Source of the DNA: CAWATG01 sp963785035
Lineage (GTDB): Bacteria > Actinomycetota > Acidimicrobiia > IMCC26256 > CAWATG01
DNA length: 64,000 nt
Assembly (NCBI GenBank): GCA_963785035.1
Contig: CAWATG010000005.1
Coordinates: forward strand, 372,001-436,000
Direction: 5' to 3'
Shown here: positions 1 to 9,114 of the stretch, in pieces
Numbering within the stretch: the first letter of the stretch is position 1
Layout: each line of letters starts with the position of its first letter
Made by a program: the position numbers and the translations under genes
Notes under the pieces: generated by a model
The model's input: the letters and a program-made list of their open reading frames with translations, nothing else
Databases searched by the model: none
Told to the model about the DNA's origin: nothing

Positions 1-65
1 AGAATGCCCGGAATTCTCGCCGGAAACCACAGGGAAGGAACGGGGCTGTCCTAGCGTTCAGAGTC

Positions 66-338
66 GTGATGGACATGCAGACTCCCCCTGAGGTCGAACA
101 GCCCTGGATGGCTCAGTCGCTGTGCCGAGACCTGGATCCCGCGATCTTCTTTCCTTCCGACGGCGTGGGCGTCGAGATTGCTCAACGCACCTGCGCACAA
201 TGCCCCGTTCGGGAAGACTGTCTCGAATATTCCTTGACGTATCGGATCGACCACGGCGTCTGGGGTGGGGCCTCCGAACGTGAACGGCGCCGCATTCTGC
301 GCAGCCGACGACTCACACCGACCGGCGCCTCCTCCTGA
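66..338 (+). CDS. WhiB-like (Wbl) iron-sulfur transcriptional regulator
   Basis: Small actinobacterial Fe-S regulator of about 90 aa. One Cys lies in SLCRDLDP near residue 20, a C-x2-C pair in CAQCPV, and a fourth Cys in REDCLEY: the four [4Fe-4S] ligands of the Wbl family. The G-V-W-G-G turn and basic tail (SERERRRILRSRR) are the usual DNA and sigma-factor contact region. A GTG at 66 is followed at once by ATG 69, and ATG 75 is also possible, so the start is uncertain by a few residues. Which Wbl class it belongs to cannot be decided here. Role inferred from the family: redox or NO-responsive regulation with the principal sigma factor. It is followed by convergent tatA. The 65 bases before it hold no recognisable gene. 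Confidence 0.88.
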   Translation: MMDMQTPPEVEQPWMAQSLCRDLDPAIFFPSDGVGVEIAQRTCAQCPVREDCLEYSLTYRIDHGVWGGASERERRRILRSRRLTPTGASS

Positions 339-371
339 GCGACACGCCAGACAGCCCAAGCGTGGGCACGG

Positions 372-539
372 CTAGTCCTGCCGCGCCTTGCCTTCGTCGT
401 CCCCGCCTTCTGCGATGCCCTTCTTGAATTCCTTTTGGGCCTGACCGAGCGAGCGTGCAAGCTTCGGCAGCTTCGTGCTGCCGAAGAGCAACAGCACGAC
501 CGCCAAGACAATCAAGAGTTCCGTGGCTCCAAGATTCAT
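372..539 (-). CDS. tatA: Twin-arginine translocase subunit TatA
   Basis: A 55-aa protein on the minus strand. It starts MNLGATELLIVLAVVLLLFG, a single N-terminal membrane helix, followed by the TatA hinge (F-G-S-x-K-L-P) and an amphipathic helix (LARSLGQAQKEFKKG). The tail is short and charged. This is the classic TatA/E layout: it forms the pore-like assembly that exports folded proteins carrying RR signal peptides. No tatC or tatB is next to it, which is common in actinobacteria. The gene is convergent with the wbl gene upstream in coordinates and lies downstream of the LLM oxidoreductase. Length and motif fit a complete gene. Confidence 0.9.
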   Translation of the reverse strand: MNLGATELLIVLAVVLLLFGSTKLPKLARSLGQAQKEFKKGIAEGGDDEGKARQD

Positions 540-618
540 CGCTGTCCAGCCTTTCGCGGGAGAGCATCCAGGGTACTCCGCAAAGGGAGCATCCCTCGGC
601 GGCAGGTGTCCTAGATCG

Positions 619-1612
619 TCAGTGCCTCCGCAGTGCCTCCGCTGCTGCGTCGAGCAGATCGAGCGATGCCACTTGGAAGGGCACGGCGCCGAGTCCGAGA
701 ATCAGGGTCTCCACGCCGAGTTCCGCCCACAGCTTGTGCCTGCTCCTGAACCTGTTCGACCGTACCGACGAGCCGCCCGACTCTCCATTCGTCGAGACTG
801 ACGCTGCCAAGCACACCAGGGTTGACGGACCGCAGATACGAAAACCGCGCTGCGAGATCAGCTTCGTTTTCGCCGACGAGCGCGTACAGTCCGAGCGATC
901 GCCATACCGTCGCCGGATCTCGTCCGATCCGTTCACATGCTCGATCAAGAACTTCGAGGCGCTCACGATAGGCCGTCGGCGTCCATACCCAACACGTGTT
1001 CCAACCATCGGCGCACTCCGCTGCCAGTGCCAGGAGGCGGTCGCCCTTTCCACCGACGAACACTGGGGGTCGCGGCTGCTGCACGGCGGGCGGACGATTG
1101 ATTGCTTCCACGGCACGGTGATAGTGCCCGTCGTAGGTCAACGGACCCCCGTCGATGAGGCCTACGCACACTTCGACAGCCTCGCGGAGCCGGGCAAGAC
1201 GTTCCGCAGGTGGCGGGAACGTCATGCCGATCGCTTCGTAGTCCGGCTCGTACCAACCAGCGCCGAGGCCCACATCGAGGCGCCCGTCACAAATGCGGTC
1301 CAGTGTTGCCAACGCCTTGGCCAACACCGCTGCTGGGCGCAACGCTTCGAGCAGTACAAGCGTCCCGAGACGAATAGTTCGGACATCTCGAGCAAGCGCC
1401 GCGAGGGTGACGAGCGGCTCGAGCACGCCCACGCGATCGGGACTTCCCCCGTACTTCGCGAAATCCAAGAAGAGGTGGTCGGAGAGCCAAAGGGAGTCGA
1501 CGCCGCCCGCCTCAGCCCGGCGAGCGTGTTCCACCACCGTGTCGTAGGTGATGCGGCTCTTCCCTGGAACCGACGAGTCGTACTGGGGAAGGGCAACACC
1601 AATGCGCATCAT
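619..1612 (-). CDS. LLM-class (luciferase-like, probably F420-dependent) oxidoreductase, frame broken near its 3' end
   Basis: The N-terminal portion reads MMRIGVALPQYDSS and later LWLSDHLFL, RIRLGTLVLLEALRPA-type strands, GRLDVGLGAGWYEPDYEA and PPVFVGGKGDRLLALAAECADGWN. These are hallmarks of F420- or FMN-binding luciferase-like monooxygenase TIM barrels. After TVEQVQEQAQ (near base 732) the open frame turns into low-complexity Arg-rich sequence. The next frame continues naturally as WAELGVETLILGLGAV and ends in DLLDAAAEALRRH with a stop at 619. One extra base therefore breaks the gene; repaired, it encodes about 330 aa, normal for the family. It is divergent from the formimidoyltransferase (36-base gap). 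The substrate is unknown, and F420 rather than FMN use is inferred from the actinobacterial context. Confidence 0.85.
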
Positions 1613-1648
1613 CGGACCTTACGCGACCGACGCCGTAGCCTTACCGTC

Positions 1649-2552
1649 GTGCTCGAGTGTGTGATGAACGTCTCCGAAGGTCGCGAATCCCTCGAAGCCC
1701 TGACCCGGGCCGCGGGACGATCATTACTCGACCTTCACGTTGACAGCGACCATCATCGTTCCGTCTTGACTCTCGCCGGTCCGGGCATCTACGACGCCGA
1801 AGCCGCCGGCGCGCCAGGTGACGATGGCCGCAGCGGCGCAACTCGACCTTACCGACCACGACGGCGTCCACCCGCGACTCGGTGCAATCGACGTGGTCCC
1901 CTTCGTGGCACTGGCGCCGACGGACCGCGGTGACGCTATTGCCGCCGCACACCGCTATGGCGCATGGATCGTGCAGCAATTGGGCGTTCCCGTGTTCTTC
2001 TACGACATGGCGTCGCCGACCGCTGTGTCCCTCCCCGAGGTTCGACGCAACGCGTTCGGATCGCTGGCTCCCGACCTCGGGCCGGCCCATCGCCATCCGC
2101 GCCTTGGAGCCGTGAGCGTTGGCGCACGCGAGGTACTCGTCGCGGTGAACTGCGAGTTGGACGCTGGCGACGTTGCGCTGGCTCGTCGAATCGCACAGTC
2201 GATACGCGAACGAGACGGAGGACTTGCCGGCGTGCGAGCCCTCGGCATGCTGCTGGAGTCTCGTTCCCGTGCGCAGGTGTCCATGAACCTCATCGATCTC
2301 CAAGAGACCGGGTTGGAACGCGCCTGCGAGGAAGTCCGGGCGCATGCCCGGGCGGCGGGCACGGACGTCGTCGCGGTCGAACTGGTCGGTCTCATCCCCG
2401 AGGCAGAGCTGCGACGATGCTCGTCGTCATTCCTTACTTGGAGTGGTCTCCATTCAGACCAGGCCATCGAGGCCCGCCTCGCCTCGGTCGCCGCCGGCGG
2501 CTCCGTATCGGCGACCGAGGGGGATTCCACGGCCTCACTGCCCCACGCATGA
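1649..2552 (+). CDS. ftcD: Glutamate formimidoyltransferase, frame broken once
   Basis: Transfers the formimino group between formiminoglutamate and tetrahydrofolate (histidine degradation and one-carbon metabolism). The first part reads VLECVMNVSEGRESLEAL and LDLHVDSDHHRSVLTLAG, the family's opening strand and its conserved H-x-D-x-D-H-x-R-S-V segment. After AEAA (near base 1805) the frame changes and continues MAAAAQLDLTDHDGVHPRLG, DVVPFVALAPT and ALGMLLESRSRAQVSMNL, all typical of the formiminotransferase domain. Removing one base gives a 300-aa protein, the usual length of the stand-alone bacterial enzyme (no cyclodeaminase domain). The GTG at 1649 is preferred as start because homologues begin two to four residues before the ECVPNxSEGR motif. 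Confidence 0.82.
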
Positions 2553-2580
2553 CGATCCTCGCACCTGCGTCGGCGATGGA

Positions 2581-2874
2581 TCAGGCACTGGCGGTGCTGC
2601 GTCGGGCAAGCGCACGCTGCCGACGCAACCGTCTTCGCTCCCGCTCGGAGAGCCCGCCCCATATTCCGAACTTCTCACCGTTGATGAGTGCGTACTCCAG
2701 GCAGTCGAGCCGGACCTCGCATCCGTTGCACACACCCTTGGCCTCGCGTGTCGACGCACCACGTTCAGGAAAGAAGAGATCGGGATCAACTCCGAGGCAG
2801 TTGGCGCGTTCCTGCCAGGTACGAACTTCTGGTGCTGGCGTTGTGTCCGCAGAGACGAGCATGAGCTCATGCAT
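2581..2874 (-). CDS. WhiB2/WhmD-like iron-sulfur regulator
   Basis: A Wbl protein with the core TWQERANCLGVDPDLFFPE, then VCNGCEVRLDCLEYAL and FGIWGGLSERERRRLRR. The four Cys ligands, the STREAKGVC segment, the G-I-W-G-G turn and the basic tail closely match the WhiB2/WhmD class linked to septation and development in mycobacteria and streptomycetes. An upstream GTG (2943) is in frame, but ATG 2874 has a strong GA-G-rich ribosome binding site about 10 bases before it (gagggggtccgccac) and gives 97 aa, so it is preferred. It is convergent with the formimidoyltransferase gene. The 170-240 bases between it and the response regulator contain no recognisable gene and presumably hold its promoter. 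Confidence 0.85.
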   Translation of the reverse strand: MHELMLVSADTTPAPEVRTWQERANCLGVDPDLFFPERGASTREAKGVCNGCEVRLDCLEYALINGEKFGIWGGLSERERRRLRRQRALARRSTASA

Positions 2875-3113
2875 GTGGCGGACCCCCTCTCGTGCGTAGA
2901 CATTGACTCGTGGCCTAGGAGTGTTGACATGCGCTGAAATCACCGTCGTGTAATCATCACGATGGAATTACAACAGTGTCACTATGACCCCCGCGCTCGG
3001 CGCGCACAAGTAGAAGTTTTGAAATCGCTCCGACGATGCGTCCGGTTCATTCACACTTGATGCGATTTGGCATTGCGCGCGACGGCACAACTTTGGATCA
3101 AGAGGTCGGACTT

Positions 3114-3557
3114 TCAGGCAGTTGGCGTGTCGCTCTGGCGAATCCGCAACGCGCCGGCCGCTCCTCGCGCAAGCACTTCGCGTATCACACGCACCAGAAG
3201 ATCAGCCTCAAAGGGTTTCGTGACGTACTCGTCGGCGCCGAGCTCCTTGGCACGCGCCATGTCCACGGGACTGGACTTCGCAGAACACACAATGACATTC
3301 GGGCGCAACGATCGGCCGGCGAGCTCCGCGAGCACGAACCATCCGTCCAACACCGGCATCATCACGTCGAGCAGTACGACGTCTGGAAGGTCTTCGTCAA
3401 TGCGACGCAACGCCGTTTCGCCATCGGAAGCAAGTAACGGCTCGAAGCCCTCCGCAGCAAGGATCATCCGGAGCGTCAACAGGACGTCGGGTTCGTCATC
3501 GACGATGAGCACCTTCGGCTTATCGGACAACGGATACCTCCGGCGCACTGGTCGCAT
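3114..3557 (-). CDS. Single-domain response regulator
   Basis: Receiver-only protein of about 147 aa. Acidic pocket IVDDEPD, phospho-acceptor Asp in VVLLDVMMPVLDGW, the conserved Ser in VCSAKSS and Lys in VTKPFEADLL are all present; no output domain follows. Its start overlaps the 3' end of the histidine kinase by 38 bases if the first ATG is used. A later TTG near LSDKPKVLIVDDE would place the start nearer the family norm. The overlap says it is the cognate partner of the kinase immediately upstream in the transcript. Its target is unknown: it could be a diffusible phospho-carrier or act by protein contact. Confidence 0.88.
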   Translation of the reverse strand: MRPVRRRYPLSDKPKVLIVDDEPDVLLTLRMILAAEGFEPLLASDGETALRRIDEDLPDVVLLDVMMPVLDGWFVLAELAGRSLRPNVIVCSAKSSPVDMARAKELGADEYVTKPFEADLLVRVIREVLARGAAGALRIRQSDTPTA

Positions 3558-5038
3558 CTACGGGGATCGCGACACGAAACGCAGCGCCACCACCAGGTGC
3601 TTCGTCCACCCAGATGGTGCCTCCGCATGCATTGGCCAGGCTGCGCACAATCGAAAGACCCAGACCCAAGCCAGGCTTGTTCCTGGTCGTATCGGAGCGA
3701 TAGAAGCGGTCGAAGATCTGCAGTCTTTCGTCGACCGGCACTCCACCGCCGTGATCCAGCACCGAAATCAGCACCCTGTCGGACTCCGCTTCGAGCACGA
3801 CGCGCACTGGCGCAACGCCGTACTTGTGCGCGTTGTCGATGAGGTTCCCGACGATGCGTCGTACAGCTTCGGGATCGACATACACCGGACACGCGTCAGG
3901 ACCTTCCACGTCGACCGGCCGACCGGCAACATGGGAGTCGAGAGCCACGAGCCGAATCAGCGCTGCTAGATCGATGCAGGTCGGCGTGGGAGCCGAGCCC
4001 GGCCGTTCCATCTGGGCCGACTGCAGCATTTCCTCGACCATCTGGGTCAGCCGTTTCGACTGCCGGTCAATCACGGCAAGTAGCTCAGCTTGCTGATCGA
4101 GATCGCTCACCCGACCGAGCGCCGAAAGCGCGCCGCGAATGGAGGTCAGCGGCGTTCGCAGCTCATGGCTGACCGACGCAACGAACTGGCTCTTCATCCG
4201 GTCCAGCTCCAGAAGTTGCGCGACATGCTCACGTTCAGCCTCGTAGAGATACGCATTGGCGATCGCAGCAGCAACAGGCTCGGCGAAAACTGTGAGAATC
4301 CGAAGGTCACAGTCACTGAACCTGCGGCCAGGCCGCGCGTTGACGTTGAGGACACCCAGCAACTCACCTCGGTTCACCAAAGGCACGACCATCGCGCTCG
4401 CAACCGGCAGAGCTCGGCGCTGGTGGCCAGGGAACTCGTGGTGGACGTCACCGTTCAGCACAACGGGTTGACGCGTCCGAGCGACCTTGCCGGCCACGGA
4501 TTCGCCGAGCTTCGCGCGTGCATTGCGTGCCAGGTGCACTGCCGAACACCGCCACGGCGCGCAGCTCCTCGTCGCCTTCGAGCAACATGATCGAGCCCTC
4601 GGAGCTGTCGAGTATCTCCAGCGCATACGACAGGATGACGTCGAGCACTTCCTCCAGTTCGAGCACGGAATTCACGGCGCGCATCGCGCCGAAGATCGAC
4701 TGCAATTCGTGAAACTCGCTCGCCAGTGAGGCACTGTCCTGCTGCGCCTCGAAAAGCAGGCCACTCAATCGGTCGAGATGGATCTCTTGCTCGACTGCGT
4801 AGACGCAACAGCCAACCGCAACGGCAAGGAACACGACTCGAACGGCCGTGGTGTCAATCCACGCTCCGTCGCCACCTGCGGACCATGAGATCAGAATCGC
4901 CACGGCGGTCAGAGCGACCAGGGCAATGCCAGCGAAAACCCAGAGTTGAACCCGACGCCGAGATACCTCGTCCATCGAGACTCGCGCGGGGTTCGAGAGG
5001 CCGACCCGCTTGGCCTCTCGATAGATCCTGTCCGACAT
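3520..5038 (-). CDS. Membrane GAF-domain sensor histidine kinase, frame broken once
   Basis: The N-terminal part (MSDRIYREAKRVGL...) has two membrane helices (LWVFAGIALVALTAVAILIS; VFLAVAVGCCVYAVEQE), then a coiled segment and a GAF domain (SYALEILDSSEGSIMLLEG). After FGSAPG, near base 4532, the frame changes and continues ARNARAKLGESVAGKVA, completing the GAF. Then come the HisKA box SHELRTPLTSIRG, N box NLIDNAHKYG and G boxes DHGGGVP and GLGLGLSI of the ATPase domain. Removing one base yields about 505 aa. ATG 5038 was chosen; GTG codons 18-21 bases upstream lie closer to a GGAGG. The response regulator overlaps its end. The signal is unknown. Its transmembrane part resembles that of the GAF protein at 17.4-18.5 kb. 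Confidence 0.85.
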
Positions 5039-5159
5039 GTCGAGCTGCACGGTCTCCACAAGACCTCCGACTAGATGTATCGGAGACCTGGGCGGCGGTC
5101 TTGAATGAGACGCCTGAACAGGGATAACGGCCAGAGCCCGACGAGCTCCGGGCCCGAAT

Positions 5160-7161
5160 TCAGCCGGCTCTGCCCATCCGCCGGTGCTCGAGGAAGTCGA
5201 CCAGGACGTACTCGCCCAGGTTGTCATTGGTGGTGTAGAAGGACCGGCCTCGGTTGATCCGCATCATCCGATCGACGAAGGACCGCAGATAGGGGCTCTC
5301 GTCAAGGACGAAGGTGTTGATCCGGATGCCCTCACGGGTGCAGCGCATGACCTCACGCAATGTCTCGGTGATCGTCTCAGGAGTCGACGGATAGCTGAAA
5401 AATGGGTAGCCGTCAGCTGTGATGTGGGCCGTGGGCTCACCATCGGTGACCATGATGATCTGCTTGGTGCCCGGACGGTGAGCCAAAAGCTTGCGCGCCA
5501 ACATCATTGCGTGCGCCATGTTGGTACCCCATTCGAAGTCCCAGGACAGTTCGGGGAGCAATTCGGGCTTGACCTCCCGAGCGACACGGCCAAAACTGAC
5601 GAGCCCGAAGTAATCACGCGGAAACTGCGACGTGATGAGTGACTGCAACGCGATGGCAACCTTCTTGGCCGGCAAGAAGTTGTCACGCATCGGCATCGAC
5701 ATCGACACATCGAGCAGCAACACCGTCGACGACCGTGTCGCCGTTTCGGTGCGCTCGACCTCGAAATCCTCTGGCAGGAGGTGTACGGGCGTGCCCATGC
5801 CGGACCGTCGGATGGCGTTGCGAATGGTCTGCTCGACGTCGAGATTGAACGGGTCGCCGAACTCGTAGGGCTTGTCCGCGTAGCTGCGCTCGTGGCCAAG
5901 ACCATCTCGCGAAATGACGTGGGTACCGGCACGATCCATTTCGAGCTTGCGGTAGAGATCACCAAGTGCCTTGCGTCCGATCGCTCGGATTGCCTGCGGC
6001 GTCATCTCGAAGCGGCCTTCGCGCTGTTCAATGAGGCCTGCTTCCTCGAGGGTCTTGGCCATAGCCGCCAGACGCTCGAGCGCATGCGCGCCATCCTGAC
6101 CAAGGAGCTCACTCGCGCGGTCCAGATCCACCTCGGCGAGCTGGGACGGTTGCGTCGCCGAACTGAGCAGGTTCTCCAACTCGTCAAGATCCCCGAGGGT
6201 TTCGAGCAATCCGGACATTTCCGCGAATTGCATCGGATCCTGCCCACTGAACTGCATCTGTTGATCCCAACCCAGTTGCGGGAAGGCCGACTGGAGATTG
6301 CGCGCGAGCTCGTCCATCTGCCAGCGGAGGTCCATGTCTTCGAGCATCATGTCGGCTAGCTGCTGCAACTCCGCTCGCTGCTCGGGCGACATCGAATTCA
6401 TCAGCGCTTGCATCTGAGCCATCGAACGTGCCATCTGTTCGAGCAGCTCGTCGAGGCTACGCGGGTTTCCAGGGAAAAAGTCGCCGTAGCGTTCCATGAA
6501 ACCTTGGAAGTCCGACGGCTCGCCACGCTCGCGCTGACCAAGCATCTGATTGAGTTCGGCGAGCATGTCCTTGACCCGGTTCATCTGTTCCGGCGACACA
6601 TCCGACATCCCTGCCGACATGCGATTGAAGTAGCTCTGCATGAGGTCGCTGCGCAGCTCCTCCATGAGGTCATCGAAACGTTTGCGGGCCTCACCGTCCA
6701 GGAAGTCATAGTTCCCGGAGGTCATTGACCATCCCGGCAAGGTCAGGCGAGATCTCATCGAGTCGCTGATGGTGGCGGCGTGCCACCTCCTCGAATGATC
6801 GGCGGTGACCGGTATCGTCGCCGTCCTGCGCATCTCGGATCTGACGCTCGATGCCAGCGCGCTCCTGTTGGATGATCTCCCGAAGTTGCGTTGCGACGTC
6901 GTCATACACACCGCCCAGATCGCGGCGTTCAAGTTCGGCGCGCCGGCGTTCGCGAAGCCGTTCGAGCATTTCACGCAGACCGGCGAGCTGCTGACCGTCG
7001 ACGTCGCGTATGCCCTGTTGCATCACCCGACGCAGCGCCGAGTTCACATCTCCGTGATAGAGCAGCTCATCGGACATTTCCGCCATCAGCGCGTCGGCAT
7101 CCAGATCGAGCCCGACCTGAGTCCCGTCCCACCGCGAGTACACGAACCGTCCCCTGGGCAC
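5160..7161 (-). CDS. VWA-domain protein of the Mg-chelatase/CoxE-like type, frame broken once
   Basis: Starts MPRGRFVYSRWDGTQVGLDL and runs through a charged helical region. The frame breaks near base 6711 at MVNDLRE, where it switches to YDFLDGEARKRFDDLMEEL. A long Met/Gln/Glu-rich helical middle follows (EQMARSMAQMQALMNSMSP). The C-terminal third is a von Willebrand A domain with MIDAS residues: VLLLDVSMSMPM (D-x-S-x-S), a Thr in EWGTNMAHAM and Asp in IIMVTDGEP. Repaired length is about 666 aa. Family knowledge: such proteins work with MoxR/MgCh-type AAA ATPases to insert cofactors or remodel complexes. Such an ATPase is encoded nearby at 7635-9032, separated only by a divergent lipoprotein gene. 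Client unknown. Confidence 0.82.
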
Positions 7162-7230
7162 GACACGAGGCTAGCCGCCTCACCGAACGCCGAGTCGGGC
7201 ACGGTTCCACTCCGAGGGCACAATGCGGGC

Positions 7231-7626
7231 ATGCCCTTCGCCCGCCACCACGGTCGTCATGCGTCACGCGCCCTTGCCTCGGTGTCTGCGATTGCTCTCG
7301 CCCTCACCAGCATCGCAGCCTGTTCGGAGAGTCCGAAGTTGCCCGCACCGCCCAAGGCGTTCTGCGATGCGGCCAAGGTCTACGAGGAAGCGATCACGAC
7401 GAAGACCGTTCCGGTCGCCGATCAGGTTCCGATGGTCGCAAAGATCGAGGCGTCGGCTCCTGCGGACGTCAAGGCCGACGCGAAGACTTTCCTCGACGCC
7501 TTGCGCGCATTCGACGACGGCGACAAGTCGGTGATCGATGACGGCGCCGTCAAGGCGGCAGCTGACCGGGTCAACCGTCGTTACAGCGTCGGTTGCGGAG
7601 TGTTCAAACGCAAGAGCCCTGTGTAA
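7231..7626 (+). CDS. Putative secreted lipoprotein, unknown function
   Basis: A 131-aa protein. A basic start (MPFARHHGRHASR) is followed by a hydrophobic segment (ALASVSAIALALTSIAAC) ending in a lipobox-like S-I-A-A-C, so Cys31 is the likely lipidated residue. The mature part is small, charged and Ala/Lys/Asp-rich, and contains two more Cys (KAFCDAAKVYEE and SVGCGVFKRK) that could pair. The frame stays open upstream, but the lipobox distance supports ATG 7231. It sits divergently between the VWA gene and the AAA ATPase gene, so it may belong to that system. No known domain recognised. Confidence 0.72.
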   Translation: MPFARHHGRHASRALASVSAIALALTSIAACSESPKLPAPPKAFCDAAKVYEEAITTKTVPVADQVPMVAKIEASAPADVKADAKTFLDALRAFDDGDKSVIDDGAVKAAADRVNRRYSVGCGVFKRKSPV

Positions 7627-7634
7627 GCCGGCTA

Positions 7635-9032
7635 TCAGCGGGAGCGGTACACGCCGCGCCCATCGATGTCGTCCTTGTTCAGGCGCTTGGACAAGTGCAG
7701 GCCTTCGAGCACGAACTCCACAACGCTTGCCAGCTCGGCAGCGGTATCGCCGACATCAAGGTCGGCGATCGAGGCACGCACACCGGCCAACTCGGGAAGC
7801 ACCGCCTCGTACTCCGAAGCCGGCACGTCCTCGCCGGTGTGCACCACGAGGCCTCCCTCGAAGGCCGTGATCACCGCGCTCAACGTCTCGGGCTGCACGC
7901 GAGCGCGAAACACCTCGAGCACTGCGGAGCGGACGATGTTGGCAAGGACTTGTTCCTCACGACCGTCATCCATCGTGTCGAACTCGACCTTGCCGGCGGT
8001 CGACGCGACCAGGGCGCCAAGGTCACTGACCCGCGGTACGACAACCGTGTCCCCGTGCTGGAGCGCACGTCGTAGCGCACTTGCCACGAGGGTCTCGTAG
8101 TTGGCAACCGAAAGTCGCACTGAGACACCCGATCGCTGGTTGACATGCGGTGAGCGACGGGCCAGCTGGGAGATCTCCGCAACGATCTCGCCCATGAACG
8201 TTGGCACACGTGTCTCGATGCCGTCATTCACGAAGAGGTTCGCTTCCTGGGAGATCACCGAAACCTCGGTCTCAACGTCGAGCGGATAGTGCGTACGAAT
8301 CTGCGCGCCGAAGCGATCCTTGAGCGGCGTGATGATCCGGCCACGGTTCGTGTAGTCCTCGGGGTTCGCGGACGCCACCAACATCACGTCGATCGGAAGG
8401 CGAATCTTGTAGCCCCGGATCTGAACATCACGCTCTTCGAGCACGTTGAGCAACCCGACCTGGATCCGCTCGGCGAGATCCGGCAGCTCATTGATTGCGA
8501 AGATGCCTCGGTTCGTGCGCGGCACGAGGCCGTAGTGGATCGTCATCTCATCGGAGAGGTATCGACCTTCGGCGACTTTGATCGGATCCACCTCGCCGAT
8601 CAGATCCGCAATCGACGTGTCGGGTGTTGCCAGCTTCTCGCCGAAGCGACGGTCACGGTGTACCCACTCGAGTGGCGTCTCGTCGCCGCGGTCGGCGACC
8701 AACACGCGGGCATGATGCGAAATGGGATGGAACGGATCGTCGTTGATCTCACTGCCGGCGATGATCGGCGCCCACTCATCCAACAAGTTGGTCAAGGAAC
8801 GGATCACTCGCGTCTTCGCTTGCCCCCGCTCGCCGAGGAAGATCACATCGTGGCCGGCAAGAAGTGCGGTCTCGAGCTGCGGCAAGACGGTGTCGTCGTA
8901 GCCGATCACACCATCGACGATCGGCTTTCCCGCGGCGATCCGCGCGATCGCATTACTGCGCATCTCGACTTTGACCGGACGGGAGGTCCATCCGGACGAA
9001 CGGAGATCACCGAGCGTTCCAGGCCGAGTCAT
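7635..9032 (-). CDS. Mg-chelatase subunit I/MoxR-like AAA+ ATPase
   Basis: A 465-aa intact ATPase. N-terminal MTRPGTLGDLRSSGW leads to a Walker A of the form GERGQAKTR, a Walker B region GIFAINELPDLAER, the insert RGYKIRLPIDVMLVASANPE (sensor 1) and PLKDRFGAQIRTHYPL (arginine finger region). This is the MgCh-I/MoxR clade, in which the Q-A-K variant of Walker A is normal. A C-terminal helical lid follows. Such ATPases pair with VWA proteins, and one lies on the same strand about 0.5 kb downstream. Function is likely chaperone-like maturation or regulation of an unknown client. No chlorophyll genes are present, so chelatase activity is not implied. Confidence 0.86.
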   Translation of the reverse strand: MTRPGTLGDLRSSGWTSRPVKVEMRSNAIARIAAGKPIVDGVIGYDDTVLPQLETALLAGHDVIFLGERGQAKTRVIRSLTNLLDEWAPIIAGSEINDDPFHPISHHARVLVADRGDETPLEWVHRDRRFGEKLATPDTSIADLIGEVDPIKVAEGRYLSDEMTIHYGLVPRTNRGIFAINELPDLAERIQVGLLNVLEERDVQIRGYKIRLPIDVMLVASANPEDYTNRGRIITPLKDRFGAQIRTHYPLDVETEVSVISQEANLFVNDGIETRVPTFMGEIVAEISQLARRSPHVNQRSGVSVRLSVANYETLVASALRRALQHGDTVVVPRVSDLGALVASTAGKVEFDTMDDGREEQVLANIVRSAVLEVFRARVQPETLSAVITAFEGGLVVHTGEDVPASEYEAVLPELAGVRASIADLDVGDTAAELASVVEFVLEGLHLSKRLNKDDIDGRGVYRSR

Positions 9033-9114
9033 CCTTGGAGGCTACAGCGCGAACCCGAAGTCCGCCTCCCAAGCCGGTACGGTCACCCGCCCGGGTTTTG
9101 CAAGACTGTTCGCC

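Noticed and set aside
455..1933. Long plus-strand open frame opposite the LLM oxidoreductase
   Set aside because: It is an Arg/Ser-rich shadow of the minus-strand gene; only its last part (from 1649) is real coding sequence of ftcD.
7635..9032. Magnesium chelatase for chlorophyll synthesis
   Set aside because: No bch or chl genes present; the family also includes many MoxR-like ATPases with other clients.
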